DNA of 50,558 bases from Streptococcus cristatus (GTDB lineage: Bacteria > Bacillota > Bacilli > Lactobacillales > Streptococcaceae): positions 140,071 to 190,628 of the forward strand of contig NZ_RJNA01000002.1 of NCBI RefSeq assembly GCF_003943815.1, in the 5' to 3' direction. Positions 1-9,231 of this stretch are shown here, in pieces. Under the pieces are notes generated by a model, which worked only from the letters and a program-made list of their open reading frames with translations, made no database searches and was not told the origin of the DNA. The position numbers were made by a program, and so were the translations under genes. Numbering within the stretch: the first letter of the stretch is position 1; each line of letters begins with the position of its first letter.

Positions 1-123
1 TCTAATCCTATAATAGTAGTGAGTATAACAACCATTTTAGCTCTAGCTATAGCCATTCATTTTATTTATTTTTATGTGACACAGAATAAAAAATATTCCA
101 AATCTAACTGGGGGTTCTTTTAA
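1..123 (+). CDS. C-terminal end of an unidentified membrane protein (partial)
   Basis: Frame 1 is open from the first base and ends at TAA 121-123, giving the last 40 residues of a protein that begins outside the window. The visible part has one hydrophobic stretch (IIVVSITTILALAIAIHFIYF) followed by a short polar tail with several lysines, as expected of a last membrane segment with a cytoplasmic end. No family can be named from this fragment. A strong hairpin lies 18 bases downstream. Confidence 0.55.
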   Translation, partial: SNPIIVVSITTILALAIAIHFIYFYVTQNKKYSKSNWGFF

Positions 124-134
124 TGAGTTTATAA

Positions 135-242
135 CATAAAAAAGCTTTGGGAACCAAGGCTTTATATGATATCAATCACCGACCACGAAAATGTTTAGCT
201 TACAGAACTGCTAGTGAAGCTCTAGAGGATGAGTTCGAGTAA
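135..242 (+). pseudogene. Relic of an IS30-family transposase C-terminus
   Basis: An open stretch after the in-frame stop at 132-134 ends at TAA 240-242. It contains YDINHRPRKCLAYRTASEA, which closely resembles the C-terminal end of IS30-family transposases (typically N.RPRK.LGYRTP.E.F). No catalytic part of the enzyme remains. The bases just after the stop (about 244-265, TTGCACTTATTCTTGCAATT) look like an IS30-type terminal repeat. The element is dead and reduced to one end. Confidence 0.6.
141..163 (+). terminator. Hairpin after the partial membrane protein
   Basis: AAAGCTTTGG (141-150) pairs with CCAAGGCTTT (154-163), one G-T pair included, around a GAA loop. There is only a short T stretch after it, so it may be a weak terminator for the upstream gene. 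It overlaps the transposase relic and resembles the hairpin at 462-488. Confidence 0.45.
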
Positions 243-271
243 ATGTTGCACTTATTCTTGCAATTTATCAT

Positions 272-334
272 TTACTTGATGCACGAACTCGATATTTTTT
301 TCGTTAATTTGTTTTTGCCCCACTTTTGCCCCAT
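272..334 (-). pseudogene. Possible relic of a phage-type integrase C-terminus
   Basis: On the minus strand a short frame reads MGQKWGKNKLTKK and ends at 272. A tandem GGGGCAAAA motif in its DNA recalls the 3' ends of streptococcal phage integrase genes. An overlapping frame (KNGAKVGQKQINEK, ending at 252) could equally be the remnant. Stops close both frames upstream, so no functional gene is possible. This is a weak call from memory. Confidence 0.2.
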
Positions 335-461
335 TTTTAAATCCTGACATTGAAAATACCTAAAAGTATTTCCCTAAAATCAGCTATATTTCAACATTTT
401 TGTTTATTTTCAATATGAAAAGTTCTTACAAATTCATGCAGGGGGCATAGAAAGTATGACT

Positions 462-488
462 AAAAAGCCTTGGAATCTAAGGCTTTTT
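462..488. terminator. Bidirectional hairpin terminator
   Basis: AAAAAGCCTT (462-471) pairs with AAGGCTTTTT (479-488). A T tract follows on both strands, so it can end transcription from either side. No intact gene ends directly at it, which suggests that the gene it served is lost. Confidence 0.6.
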
Positions 489-526
489 CATTATTTTACA
501 AGTTTTTGTCTCATTAATAGCACAAT

Positions 527-575
527 AAAAAGGCTTCAAACCATTGTTTTTGATCAATAGTTTGAAGTCTTTTTT
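527..575 (-). terminator. groESL operon terminator
   Basis: A long imperfect hairpin (arms about 527-546 and 555-575, cores CTTCAAAC and GTTTGAAG) lies about 43 bases beyond the groEL stop. The A run at 527-531 becomes a U tract on the minus strand. Confidence 0.75.
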
Positions 576-617
576 ACTTTATTGATTTCAAAAAAGTTGT
601 ACTTTCTTTGATGTGCC

Positions 618-2255
<1,638 letters not shown>

Positions 2256-2263
2256 TTAGATTT

Positions 2264-2545
2264 TTACTCCACAATTGCAAGAATACTTGCTTCTCCAACA
2301 ACCAAGAATTTCTCATCCTGATCTTTGACTTCAATGCCAGCATGGCTTTCAACTAAAACCTTATCACCTGGCTTGACACTTGGTGCGACCAGTTCTCCGT
2401 TGAGCGTACGGATGCCTTGGCCGACTGCGATGACTTTCGCTTCTTTTGTTGCGTCCTGCCCTGCACCAGCAATGACAAAGCCACCAACTTTCTGTTCTTT
2501 TTCTTCTACTTTTAAGACCACACGGTCACCTAATGGTTTTAACAT
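2264..2545 (-). CDS. groES: Co-chaperonin GroES (10 kDa subunit)
   Basis: Seven-membered lid that closes the GroEL chamber. The 93-residue product starts [19 protein letters not shown] and contains the mobile-loop region (about 17-32) and the [11 protein letters not shown] segment typical of Cpn10. A start ten codons further upstream is possible in frame, but the Shine-Dalgarno GGAGG (complement of 2551-2556) sits correctly before the ATG at 2543-2545, and homologues start there. First gene of the groESL operon. Confidence 0.97.
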   Translation of the reverse strand: MLKPLGDRVVLKVEEKEQKVGGFVIAGAGQDATKEAKVIAVGQGIRTLNGELVAPSVKPGDKVLVESHAGIEVKDQDEKFLVVGEASILAIVE

Positions 2546-2568
2546 GGTTTTCCTCCAAAGATTGAATT

Positions 2569-2595
2569 TTAGCACTCTATCTACACGAGTGCTAA
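2569..2595 (-). promoter_or_regulatory. CIRCE element (HrcA operator)
   Basis: TTAGCACTC, nine bases, GAGTGCTAA: a perfect copy of the CIRCE inverted repeat. It lies between the groESL -10 box and the groES start codon, so bound HrcA would block transcription and the site is also part of the leader RNA. Confidence 0.97.
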
Positions 2596-2607
2596 TCTAT
2601 AGTTAAT

Positions 2608-2635
2608 ATTGTATCACTTGGTCAGAAATAGTCAA
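2608..2635 (-). promoter_or_regulatory. groESL promoter
   Basis: Minus-strand -35 TTGACT (2630-2635) and -10 TACAAT (2608-2613), separated by 16 bases. This is a good SigA-type promoter just upstream of CIRCE. Confidence 0.85.
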
Positions 2636-2636
2636 G
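2620..2636 (+). promoter_or_regulatory. CtsR operator overlapping the groESL -35
   Basis: GGTCAGA-AAT-AGTCAAG matches the CtsR heptad repeat (R)GTCAAA-N3-(R)GTCAAA at 12 of 14 heptad positions, with the correct three-base spacer. It covers the -35 box. Together with CIRCE this indicates dual heat-shock control, as known for groE in several streptococci. Confidence 0.75.
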
Positions 2637-2637
2637 A

Positions 2638-2667
2638 AAAAAACTTTGCCAAATGACAAAGTTTTTT
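2638..2667. terminator. Terminator of the lev PTS operon
   Basis: ACTTTG and CAAAGT arms, extended by A and T runs (2638-2667), form a bidirectional hairpin after the last PTS-operon gene. Its A/T arm directly abuts the groESL -35, leaving no free space between the two units. Confidence 0.8.
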
Positions 2668-2689
2668 GGGGGAAAATTAATTGGAATCC

Positions 2690-2980
2690 TTATTGAGCTA
2701 ACTTCAGTTTCTCTTCAAAATCATCAAGAACCTTTTGTAAATTTAGTCTACCCTTATAGATGCCATAGCCAAAAACTAGCATGGCAAGGATGCCCAAAAT
2801 AGCTAAGATAACACCGATGATGAACAGAAGCAGATTGGTTCGATGAAAGAGATAGATCAGGACAAAACCGATACTGGCAATGGTAAAGAAGAGACTAAAC
2901 CAGCGTCCGAGATTTTCAATCATATGCTTCTGGTATTGAATTTCTGTTTCATAGCCTTGAATCAATTCTTGTTCTGTCAT
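2690..2980 (-). CDS. levX: Small two-helix membrane protein at the end of the PTS operon (LevX-like)
   Basis: The 96-residue product has a charged N-terminus, two hydrophobic helices (about 28-46 and 50-75) and a charged C-terminal helix (NLQKVLDDFEEKLKLA). It follows the EIID gene by 17 bases and precedes the operon terminator, so it is co-transcribed. Position matches levX, the small gene after levDEFG in S. mutans; the symbol rests on context rather than on a sequence motif. No function can be read from it. It might stabilise or modulate the permease, which is inference. Confidence 0.6.
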   Translation of the reverse strand: MTEQELIQGYETEIQYQKHMIENLGRWFSLFFTIASIGFVLIYLFHRTNLLLFIIGVILAILGILAMLVFGYGIYKGRLNLQKVLDDFEEKLKLAQ

Positions 2981-2997
2981 GATGTTTCCTCTTTTTC

Positions 2998-3837
2998 TTA
3001 ATATTGGAGACCTGGATTAAAGAAGCCAGCTAGTACACCAAGGAAGGCAATAACAACAAGAATGAGCATCACTTTGATTGGAGAAAGGTTCTTCTTGGCC
3101 ATGAGCCACCAGCAAAATACGATAAAGACAGCTGTCAAGAGGCCTGGATAAACACCGTCTAATTTGTCTTGCAGGACAAGGTAAGGCTCTTTTTCACCTG
3201 GATTGGTCAATTGGAAAGCAGTTTTGATAGGTACCCAAGTTGCTGCAACAGCACCGATAACCATTCCGCCGACAATCCCAACAGATTTACGGATAGCTTG
3301 CCCTTGTTCTCCTACTAAGAATTCAACGGCCTTGTCTCCTAATTCATAGCCTTTAAAGTAAGCAAAACGCATACCGAAATAAGCTAGCAGATTCCAAACT
3401 AGGATATAGAAGATAGCACCGACAGGTGAGCCTCCATTTGAAAGTCCCATTGAGATCCCCAAAATAACTGGAATCAAGGTTCCAACGATCAGAGAGTCAC
3501 CGATACCAGCAACCGGCCCCATCAAGCCAGCCCGAAGTCCGTTGATGGTTTCGTCATTTACCGCTTCTGCACCATTGGCACGCGCTTCTTCCAAACCAGC
3601 TGTGATCCCAACGACCAGAGTACCCAGCTGAGGTTCCGTGTTGAAGAAGGCTGTATAAGTGTGCATAGAACGCGCTTGCTCTTCTTTCGTATCGTACAAT
3701 TCTTCCACGATTGGTAGCATAGAGGTCAAGTAGCCAAAAGTCTGCATGTGCTCTTGAGAGAAGCAGGTCAAGTGACCATAGTACCAGTGGTGGAACGATT
3801 TGGTCAGTGTTTTTTTAGATATTTTTTTAGTTGCCAT
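2998..3837 (-). CDS. levG: PTS mannose/fructose-family transporter subunit EIID
   Basis: Membrane subunit that, with EIIC, forms the sugar channel of the mannose-family PTS. The 279-residue product has a hydrophilic N-terminal part (HHWYYGHLTCFSQEHMQTFGY) typical of EIID, then several hydrophobic segments in the C-terminal half, with the conserved LMGPVAGIGDS region near 109-119. The start abuts the EIIC stop (3837/3838). Substrate is not readable; by gene layout (separate EIIA and EIIB) it resembles LevDEFG, which takes up fructose and mannose. Confidence 0.88.
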   Translation of the reverse strand: MATKKISKKTLTKSFHHWYYGHLTCFSQEHMQTFGYLTSMLPIVEELYDTKEEQARSMHTYTAFFNTEPQLGTLVVGITAGLEEARANGAEAVNDETINGLRAGLMGPVAGIGDSLIVGTLIPVILGISMGLSNGGSPVGAIFYILVWNLLAYFGMRFAYFKGYELGDKAVEFLVGEQGQAIRKSVGIVGGMVIGAVAATWVPIKTAFQLTNPGEKEPYLVLQDKLDGVYPGLLTAVFIVFCWWLMAKKNLSPIKVMLILVVIAFLGVLAGFFNPGLQY

Positions 3838-4683
3838 TTAGATATCCTCCTCGTCATCATCGTCAAAATCACCTACTGCCACAGCACTAACTTTGACATT
3901 TTTCGCCATCTGTACTTCATAGAAGAGCAGAGCAAAGATCAGTGATACAACTGCACTAGACACAAGGTTGAGGCCAAGTGAAGCAGCCAAGGTAAAGCCA
4001 ACGAAGAATGGAACAAAGTCTGTCACCTTTTCAACGATTTGCTTCAAGAGAATCGCAATACCGACACATGGAAGGAGAGAACCTACTGTAAAGAGGGTTT
4101 TCATTGGTAGTCCATCCATTGGGAGGGCATCTTTCAGAGCTGTAACGGCATCAGCACCGTAACGGCAAAGAATCAATGTTGGCAAGAAAGAGAAGAGGAA
4201 GTGGGAAATCCATGGCAGATACCAGTCAACTGCATACAATTTTTTGTATTCTCCCTGTTCGACTGCTTTCCAGCCCATGTGTTGCCATACCAAGTTCATC
4301 GTTGCTGTTCCGTAGAAGAGAACGGTTCCCAGCGTACCAACCAGCACACCCATTGATTTTGCAAAGTCAGCAGCCTGCTGAGCATCTGAAATCCCTTGTG
4401 ATTTGATCGCAACCATTGCCAAAGGAATACCGATATAAGAAATTGCACGGACATCGGCCGAAACAGTACCGCCAGGCGTTACCAGCGCGATATACACCAA
4501 CTGCATGGCCACCCCACAGATAATACCGAGGCTCACATCTCCTAAAATCAAACCACAGACGAGTCCTCCGACAAGCGGACGTCCAAGTGTATAGTTACCA
4601 ATACTTGTGCCACCCATACCCGGCATAGAAGATAAACTAGCAAAGATACCGAGTATTGCGGCTTGCAACCAAGAAATTGTCAT
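3838..4683 (-). CDS. levF: PTS mannose/fructose-family transporter subunit EIIC
   Basis: Multi-spanning membrane subunit that binds and moves the sugar. The 281-residue product shows the family start (SWLQAAILGIFASLSSMPG), the GRPLVGGLVCGLILGD segment and repeated hydrophobic stretches to about residue 260. It ends in an unusual acidic tail, GDFDDDDEEDI, much like that of the EIIA subunit of the same operon. It is 125 bases after the EIIB gene; that gap holds small hairpins (for example CTTGC-CCC-GCAAG at 4749-4761) that might affect message processing. Start supported by AAAGGAG upstream. Confidence 0.9.
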   Translation of the reverse strand: MTISWLQAAILGIFASLSSMPGMGGTSIGNYTLGRPLVGGLVCGLILGDVSLGIICGVAMQLVYIALVTPGGTVSADVRAISYIGIPLAMVAIKSQGISDAQQAADFAKSMGVLVGTLGTVLFYGTATMNLVWQHMGWKAVEQGEYKKLYAVDWYLPWISHFLFSFLPTLILCRYGADAVTALKDALPMDGLPMKTLFTVGSLLPCVGIAILLKQIVEKVTDFVPFFVGFTLAASLGLNLVSSAVVSLIFALLFYEVQMAKNVKVSAVAVGDFDDDDEEDI

Positions 4684-4808
4684 AATCTTTCTCCTTTAAG
4701 TAAGATTGAGCAGTAGCAGGAGATCGGTTCTAACTCCTTCAAACAGATCTTGCCCCGCAAGGCTATAGGAAGCTTAAAACCTTGTCCTGCTTAAACTTCT
4801 GCTCCTAT

Positions 4809-5303
4809 TTAAAAACCAAATTTAGATTTGAAATCGCTCCAGTAACCGATGGAAACGTCTGGAAGCAGCTGGAATTTTACCTTGTAACCTGCTTTTTCAA
4901 TCGCTTCAATCGCTTCCGCTTCTTCTTGCGTGATGGATTGATTGTTGCCCAGCTTGACAGCTCCTGGACGGTCATTGGCTGGTCCGACGATGATTTCTTT
5001 GACATTACCTGGCACAAAGCCTTGGTCCACCAAGATTTCTTTCATATCAATCGGATTTTTAGTAATCAAGAAATAACGGCTGTCAGATTCGGTTACCTTG
5101 CCAGATTTTTCCTTGAAGGCTTCCTTGGTCCAAACGAAAGTTTTCTTGTCAGAAGCCCCTTTGTAGGCTTGGATCAAAACTTTGTTGCTGGCTGCTGCAT
5201 CATTGACTGCAATCAGCCCATCGCAAGGATATTCCTTAGCCCAACGAGTGACCGTTTGACCGTGGATCATGCGGTCGTCAATCCGTACAAATGTTACTAC
5301 CAT
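4809..5303 (-). CDS. levE: PTS mannose/fructose-family subunit EIIB
   Basis: Cytosolic phosphocarrier that passes phosphate from EIIA to the sugar. The 164-residue product begins MVVTFVRIDDRMIHGQTVTRW; His14 in the RIDDRMIHGQ motif is the expected phosphorylation site. Length is normal for a free-standing EIIB. Separate EIIA and EIIB genes distinguish this operon from the fused-EIIAB ManLMN system. Confidence 0.92.
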   Translation of the reverse strand: MVVTFVRIDDRMIHGQTVTRWAKEYPCDGLIAVNDAAASNKVLIQAYKGASDKKTFVWTKEAFKEKSGKVTESDSRYFLITKNPIDMKEILVDQGFVPGNVKEIIVGPANDRPGAVKLGNNQSITQEEAEAIEAIEKAGYKVKFQLLPDVSIGYWSDFKSKFGF

Positions 5304-5341
5304 TTTGAATCTCCTATCTAATTTAGTAAATGAATAACTTT

Positions 5342-5776
5342 TTAAATATCGTCGTCCTCATCATCATCGTCTGATGAGACTTCAAACTCCTGCAAGGCTG
5401 CCGTCGCTTCTGAAAGAATCGTCTGTGCAAGGTCTTTGCCTTCCAGCATGTCCTTCATCACAAGGCCAGTGAGCCCCATCGTCAGATTCAGCCCTCCAAG
5501 AATGACTGCCGAATCCAATTTTCCTAATTCTGCTAGGACACTAGCCGCTGTTGTCAGAGGACTTCCTCCCACAATATCGGCTAAAACTAAGACAGAATCC
5601 TCTGCTTCTAAACCTGCCAAGGCTTGACGGAAATCATGAGCAAAATCATCGACTGATTTCCCCTCTTTCAGACCCACGGCAATGATTTGGTCTGTTTTAT
5701 CTCCAGCAAACATCTTCAAGGAGCTTTGTACGCCTTCAGCTAGCCCCCCATGACTGACCAGTACAAGATATTTCAT
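5342..5776 (-). CDS. levD: PTS mannose/fructose-family subunit EIIA
   Basis: Cytosolic phosphocarrier that takes phosphate from HPr. The 144-residue product begins MKYLVLVSHGGLAEG; His9 is the expected active residue. The ADIVGGSPLTTAA and VILGGLNLTMGL segments are typical of EIIA-Man. The C-terminus is strongly acidic (SSDDDDEDDDI), a tail echoed in the EIIC subunit. First gene of the PTS operon (D-E-F-G-X order). Upstream lie a -10 box, a cre-like site and three copies of a 12-base palindrome, probably the LevR operator. Confidence 0.92.
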   Translation of the reverse strand: MKYLVLVSHGGLAEGVQSSLKMFAGDKTDQIIAVGLKEGKSVDDFAHDFRQALAGLEAEDSVLVLADIVGGSPLTTAASVLAELGKLDSAVILGGLNLTMGLTGLVMKDMLEGKDLAQTILSEATAALQEFEVSSDDDDEDDDI

Positions 5777-5805
5777 CTTTCCTGCCTCCTTATTTTCTTG
5801 ATTCT

Positions 5806-5832
5806 ATTGTACACAAAATGAAATCGCTTCCC
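5806..5832 (-). promoter_or_regulatory. levD promoter region with cre-like site
   Basis: Minus-strand -10 TACAAT at 5806-5811; no good -35 is present at the right distance, which fits an activator-dependent promoter. TGAAATCGCTTCCC at 5819-5832 matches the CcpA cre consensus at 12 of 14 positions and overlaps the -35 region, so catabolite repression is likely. Confidence 0.6.
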
Positions 5833-5835
5833 TAT

Positions 5836-5891
5836 TGTCAAATGTCACTTTGAAAAGATGACAAATGTGAGTTTAGATGTGACAAATGTCA
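5836..5891 (-). promoter_or_regulatory. Three repeats of a 12-base palindrome upstream of levD
   Basis: TGTCAAATGTCA (5836-5847), TGACAAATGTGA (5859-5870) and TGACAAATGTCA (5880-5891). Starts are 23 and 21 bases apart, about two helical turns, so bound dimers would lie on one DNA face. The third copy is a perfect TGACA-AA-TGTCA inverted repeat. Position just upstream of a promoter without a -35 suggests the activator site of the LuxR-type regulator encoded next door. Confidence 0.65.
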
Positions 5892-5955
5892 TATTGGTCT
5901 AGTCATCCGTTACTTTCTTTCTGACTTAATTAGAAATAAAAAAGAAAGCAGAAAA

Positions 5956-7236
5956 TTATCTGCTTTCAATTTCTTTTTGAATACTTGGGAGGGCACTGTC
6001 AATTTCTTGATTTCCCAGAGCTTCCTTAATCAAATAATCAAGTCTTTCCAAGGTCTGCCGATCAACTTCTTGTCCAATATCTATGATAGAACGCTCCATC
6101 ATACTATCTAGCCTCTCAGAAGTCAGAGAATCCAAGCCGAAGTCATCTGCCTGCAAGATTTTTCTGGTTTGCTGACTTTTCACGACAGAGGGCAAGACTG
6201 AAGTTCCCTGCGATTTTTCAAACAAGTCCTGCTGGCTCTCTTTGTCCTGTGACAACAAGAGCATAAATTCCCAAGCCAGCTTTTCTTGCTTAGTGTTGGA
6301 AGACATGCCAAAGAGGGAAGTCTTGACCTGCGTTCCCATCACCTTGCTATCGGCTGTCGGCATCGGGATACAGGTCCAAGAAAAGCTAGAATATTTAGCA
6401 ACATGATAAGGATAAGGCTTGTAGGTCCGATACTGGGCCAGACTCATAGGATAGAAGGCCACTCGCCCCTCATCAAAGTCATGAGAAGTCACCTTATAGT
6501 GCTGGCTGAGCATGTCTAGCTTGCTCATAAAGGCCAAGGCTTGGTGCATCTCTGGGCTGTCTACATTGATACCGGATTTATCGGTTAGATGGCCGCCGTA
6601 AGCTATCAGAGCTTGCTGCCAAGTATAGTCTGTAATACCGTACTGATCTGCCACGCCATCGCCATTGGTATCCTTGGTTACTTTCTTGCAAATCTCATAG
6701 AAATCCGCCAGGGTCCAACCTGACTCAGGAATGCTGATTCCTTCTTTTTCAAGCAGGTCCTTATTGACACACATCATGATAGGATTGCTCTCAACTGGAA
6801 GAGCATAGCTGACTCCCTGATATTGTCCAGCTTCATAAGCGACGGGATAAAAGGCTGTCCGTTCATCATCCGTTAGGAGGGTATCCAAGGATTTGAGGGC
6901 ACCAGCTGAAGCCAACATGCTAAAGTCATTTTCTGGCACCATGAAAAGATCTGGCTGTTCGCCTTTTAAAACCTGTTCTGCCAGCCAGTCAGCATAATTC
7001 TTCTTGGGAATCCCGCTTTCGTAGATGATCTTGACATGGGGATGCGTCTTTTCAAATTTTTTAATCAGGGTGTCCAAGGCCTTGTTTTCACGACTATTTG
7101 GAACATCCCAGCTCGATCCCGCATAGACACCGATGCGTAGGACTTTTTCATGACTAGACGACCAAAGTGCAAAGCTTAAAATAACTGAAACAAAAACCAA
7201 AACAAGAACAACCAAATGTCTAAGTCGCCACTTCAT
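5956..7236 (-). CDS. levT: Membrane-anchored extracellular sugar-binding protein (LevT-like)
   Basis: Solute-binding protein of the ABC-transporter type 1 class, 426 residues. A hydrophobic N-terminal segment (about 8-25, LVVLVLVFVSVILSFALW) has no lipobox cysteine, so it is probably an uncleaved anchor rather than a lipoprotein. Family-like features are LDTLIKKFEKTHPHVKI near 60-75 and the DTNGDGVADQYG calcium-like loop. No permease gene lies nearby. It overlaps the response regulator gene by four bases and sits upstream of the PTS operon, which fits a sensing rather than transport role, as for LevT of S. mutans. Confidence 0.78.
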   Translation of the reverse strand: MKWRLRHLVVLVLVFVSVILSFALWSSSHEKVLRIGVYAGSSWDVPNSRENKALDTLIKKFEKTHPHVKIIYESGIPKKNYADWLAEQVLKGEQPDLFMVPENDFSMLASAGALKSLDTLLTDDERTAFYPVAYEAGQYQGVSYALPVESNPIMMCVNKDLLEKEGISIPESGWTLADFYEICKKVTKDTNGDGVADQYGITDYTWQQALIAYGGHLTDKSGINVDSPEMHQALAFMSKLDMLSQHYKVTSHDFDEGRVAFYPMSLAQYRTYKPYPYHVAKYSSFSWTCIPMPTADSKVMGTQVKTSLFGMSSNTKQEKLAWEFMLLLSQDKESQQDLFEKSQGTSVLPSVVKSQQTRKILQADDFGLDSLTSERLDSMMERSIIDIGQEVDRQTLERLDYLIKEALGNQEIDSALPSIQKEIESR

Positions 7237-7916
7237 TTGTCACTTCCCTTGCTAAAGTCTCGCTGGGTGACTCCGGTCTGCACGGCCCAGATAGCCAGCT
7301 GAGTCCGGTCACGCAGATTCAGTTTAGACAGAATCCCTGATAGGTAGTTGCGCACGGTTCCTTCCGACAGATAAAGCTTGGCTGCAATCTCCTTATTAGA
7401 AATCCCAAAGCCAATCTGCTGGATAATCTTCCACTCCGTCCGGCTCATGTCCTCTACATTTTCCTCTGACACCGTGATAGCAAAGTTGGACTGGGCCATC
7501 TGTGAAAAGATTTTGAAGACCTTGGTGGCAATATTGGGATTGATCATAGCTCCGCCCCGATAGACTGTCTGAATGGCTTCGTGAAGCTCTTCTGTCGAGA
7601 CCCCTTTTAGAATGTAGCCAGAGGCACCGTATTTGAGAGCAGAGAAGATAAATTCATCGTCATCAAAGGTCGTCAGAATGATAATCTTAACATCCGGATA
7701 CTGCTCCTTGACAGCCTTGGTACAGAGCACACCGTCCATGACTGGCATGCGAATATCCATCAAAATCACATCTGGACGCACCCGATGAAGCTTTTCCAGC
7801 ACTTCCTTGCCATCTCCAACTGTCCCGACTACCTCGATGTCAGCATGAGCAGACAGGATGATTTGCAGAGACTCACGAATCAAGGCCTGATCGTCTGCAA
7901 TTAAAACTTTAATCAT
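7233..7916 (-). CDS. levR: NarL/LuxR-type response regulator (LevR-like)
   Basis: The 227-residue product has an N-terminal receiver domain (1-120) with the acidic pair D8-D9 and phospho-acceptor Asp54 in VILMDIRMP, and a C-terminal LuxR-type helix-turn-helix (about 160-215; ISNKEIAAKLYLSEGTVRNY). The gene overlaps the kinase by eight bases and the binding-protein gene by four, so translation is coupled. Probable target is the levD promoter with its three 12-base repeats. Symbol by analogy with S. mutans LevQRST. Confidence 0.85.
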   Translation of the reverse strand: MIKVLIADDQALIRESLQIILSAHADIEVVGTVGDGKEVLEKLHRVRPDVILMDIRMPVMDGVLCTKAVKEQYPDVKIIILTTFDDDEFIFSALKYGASGYILKGVSTEELHEAIQTVYRGGAMINPNIATKVFKIFSQMAQSNFAITVSEENVEDMSRTEWKIIQQIGFGISNKEIAAKLYLSEGTVRNYLSGILSKLNLRDRTQLAIWAVQTGVTQRDFSKGSDK

Positions 7917-9231
7917 TCCAACCTCCTATTTTAGGGATTTCAATGTAGGTATAAAAACCTTCACGGTTTTCAAAATGAACCTTCCCACCGATAATAGCCA
8001 ACCGTTCCTGCATTTGCTTCAGACCATAGCCATAGTGCAATTCATCAAAACCTACACCATCATCTCGAATGGTCATAATATAATTTTCTTTTTCTAACAA
8101 CTCAATCCAAACGGTCTTGGCGTGCCCGTGACGCACAGAATTGGTAATTGATTCCTGAACGATGCGAAACACAATATCTTCTTTGGCAATATCTAAATCG
8201 ATCGTATCCCATTCATAGAGAAAATGGATATCCAAGTTGGAAATGGCTTCATACTCTCGGATAATCTTTAACAAAGCCTCTTTCAGACTATTATTCTCCA
8301 GAGTACCTGGCCGCATTTTATTGAGTGAGCCTCGGACATCCCGAATCCCGTCACGAACGACGACCGAGACATTGTTGAGCTGTTCCTTGGCCCGCTCGGT
8401 ATCAATATCCACTAGTACCTTAATGGCATCAATTCCCGCTGAGATACCCGTCAAAGCATGGCCCAGTGTATCATGAATCTCACGGGCAATTCGTTTCCTT
8501 TCTCGGTCTTCAGCAATTTTTTCTGACAAAGCTAGATAGCTATTCAGCTCCCGATTGGCCTGAGAAGCCATGCGAAGCTCCTCCTCAATTCGGTGCCGCT
8601 CTGTAATCGCCGACATGATATAAAAGAGCAAGGAAATCATAAAGACTACAATATTGAGGGAGAAAAGAAAATTCTTACCAAAAAGCAGCAGCAAACGTAT
8701 AGATTCTGGATAAAAACGAATATAGGTATCCAACGAAGGCAGTTTAACAAAGAGTGACAGCAGGTCGTAGTTTGACAATAGCAACATACTGAAACTCAAG
8801 ATAATAAAGGAAAACCAGTATTTTTTATCCTTGGAGGCATTGAACTCTTTAGATCCATAGAAAATATCTGCAAAGACGAGAAGAATCAGCCCATTGTAAG
8901 ACGAATGCAGGGCAGTAAAGATGACCAACATCAGCAAAATCTCAATCATGGTCACCTTATCGTAAACGGATAGCTGATTGGGGTGCTTTTCCCGATAGTA
9001 CATCACCAGCAATAGGCAGGCATAAAAGATAATGGAAATCAGAAAAATGAAACTGGGAGATCCTGGAATGGCATCCAAACGTTCCAAAAGCGAGTGACTG
9101 AAGCCTCTTGTTACGACATAATTGGTTGCAAAGAGGTAAATCGAAGCATTATAGACAATGGCTATAAAATTGATGACCATCAGAGCTATTTTACTGTAAA
9201 AAATGCTTTTGTTTGGTTTCATTACTGCCAC
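7909..9231 (-). CDS. levS: Membrane histidine kinase, DesK/HisKA_3 type (LevS-like)
   Basis: The 440-residue product has about six membrane helices in residues 10-210, then a dimerisation/phospho-acceptor domain with REIHDTLGHALTG (His253) and a C-terminal ATPase domain (ITNSVRHGHAKTVWI as N box; IRDDGVGF as G1 box). This is the usual layout of kinases paired with LuxR-type regulators. It overlaps both neighbours. It probably reads sugar through the two extracellular binding proteins encoded on either side, since it has no large extracellular domain of its own. Confidence 0.85.
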   Translation of the reverse strand: MAVMKPNKSIFYSKIALMVINFIAIVYNASIYLFATNYVVTRGFSHSLLERLDAIPGSPSFIFLISIIFYACLLLVMYYREKHPNQLSVYDKVTMIEILLMLVIFTALHSSYNGLILLVFADIFYGSKEFNASKDKKYWFSFIILSFSMLLLSNYDLLSLFVKLPSLDTYIRFYPESIRLLLLFGKNFLFSLNIVVFMISLLFYIMSAITERHRIEEELRMASQANRELNSYLALSEKIAEDRERKRIAREIHDTLGHALTGISAGIDAIKVLVDIDTERAKEQLNNVSVVVRDGIRDVRGSLNKMRPGTLENNSLKEALLKIIREYEAISNLDIHFLYEWDTIDLDIAKEDIVFRIVQESITNSVRHGHAKTVWIELLEKENYIMTIRDDGVGFDELHYGYGLKQMQERLAIIGGKVHFENREGFYTYIEIPKIGGWND

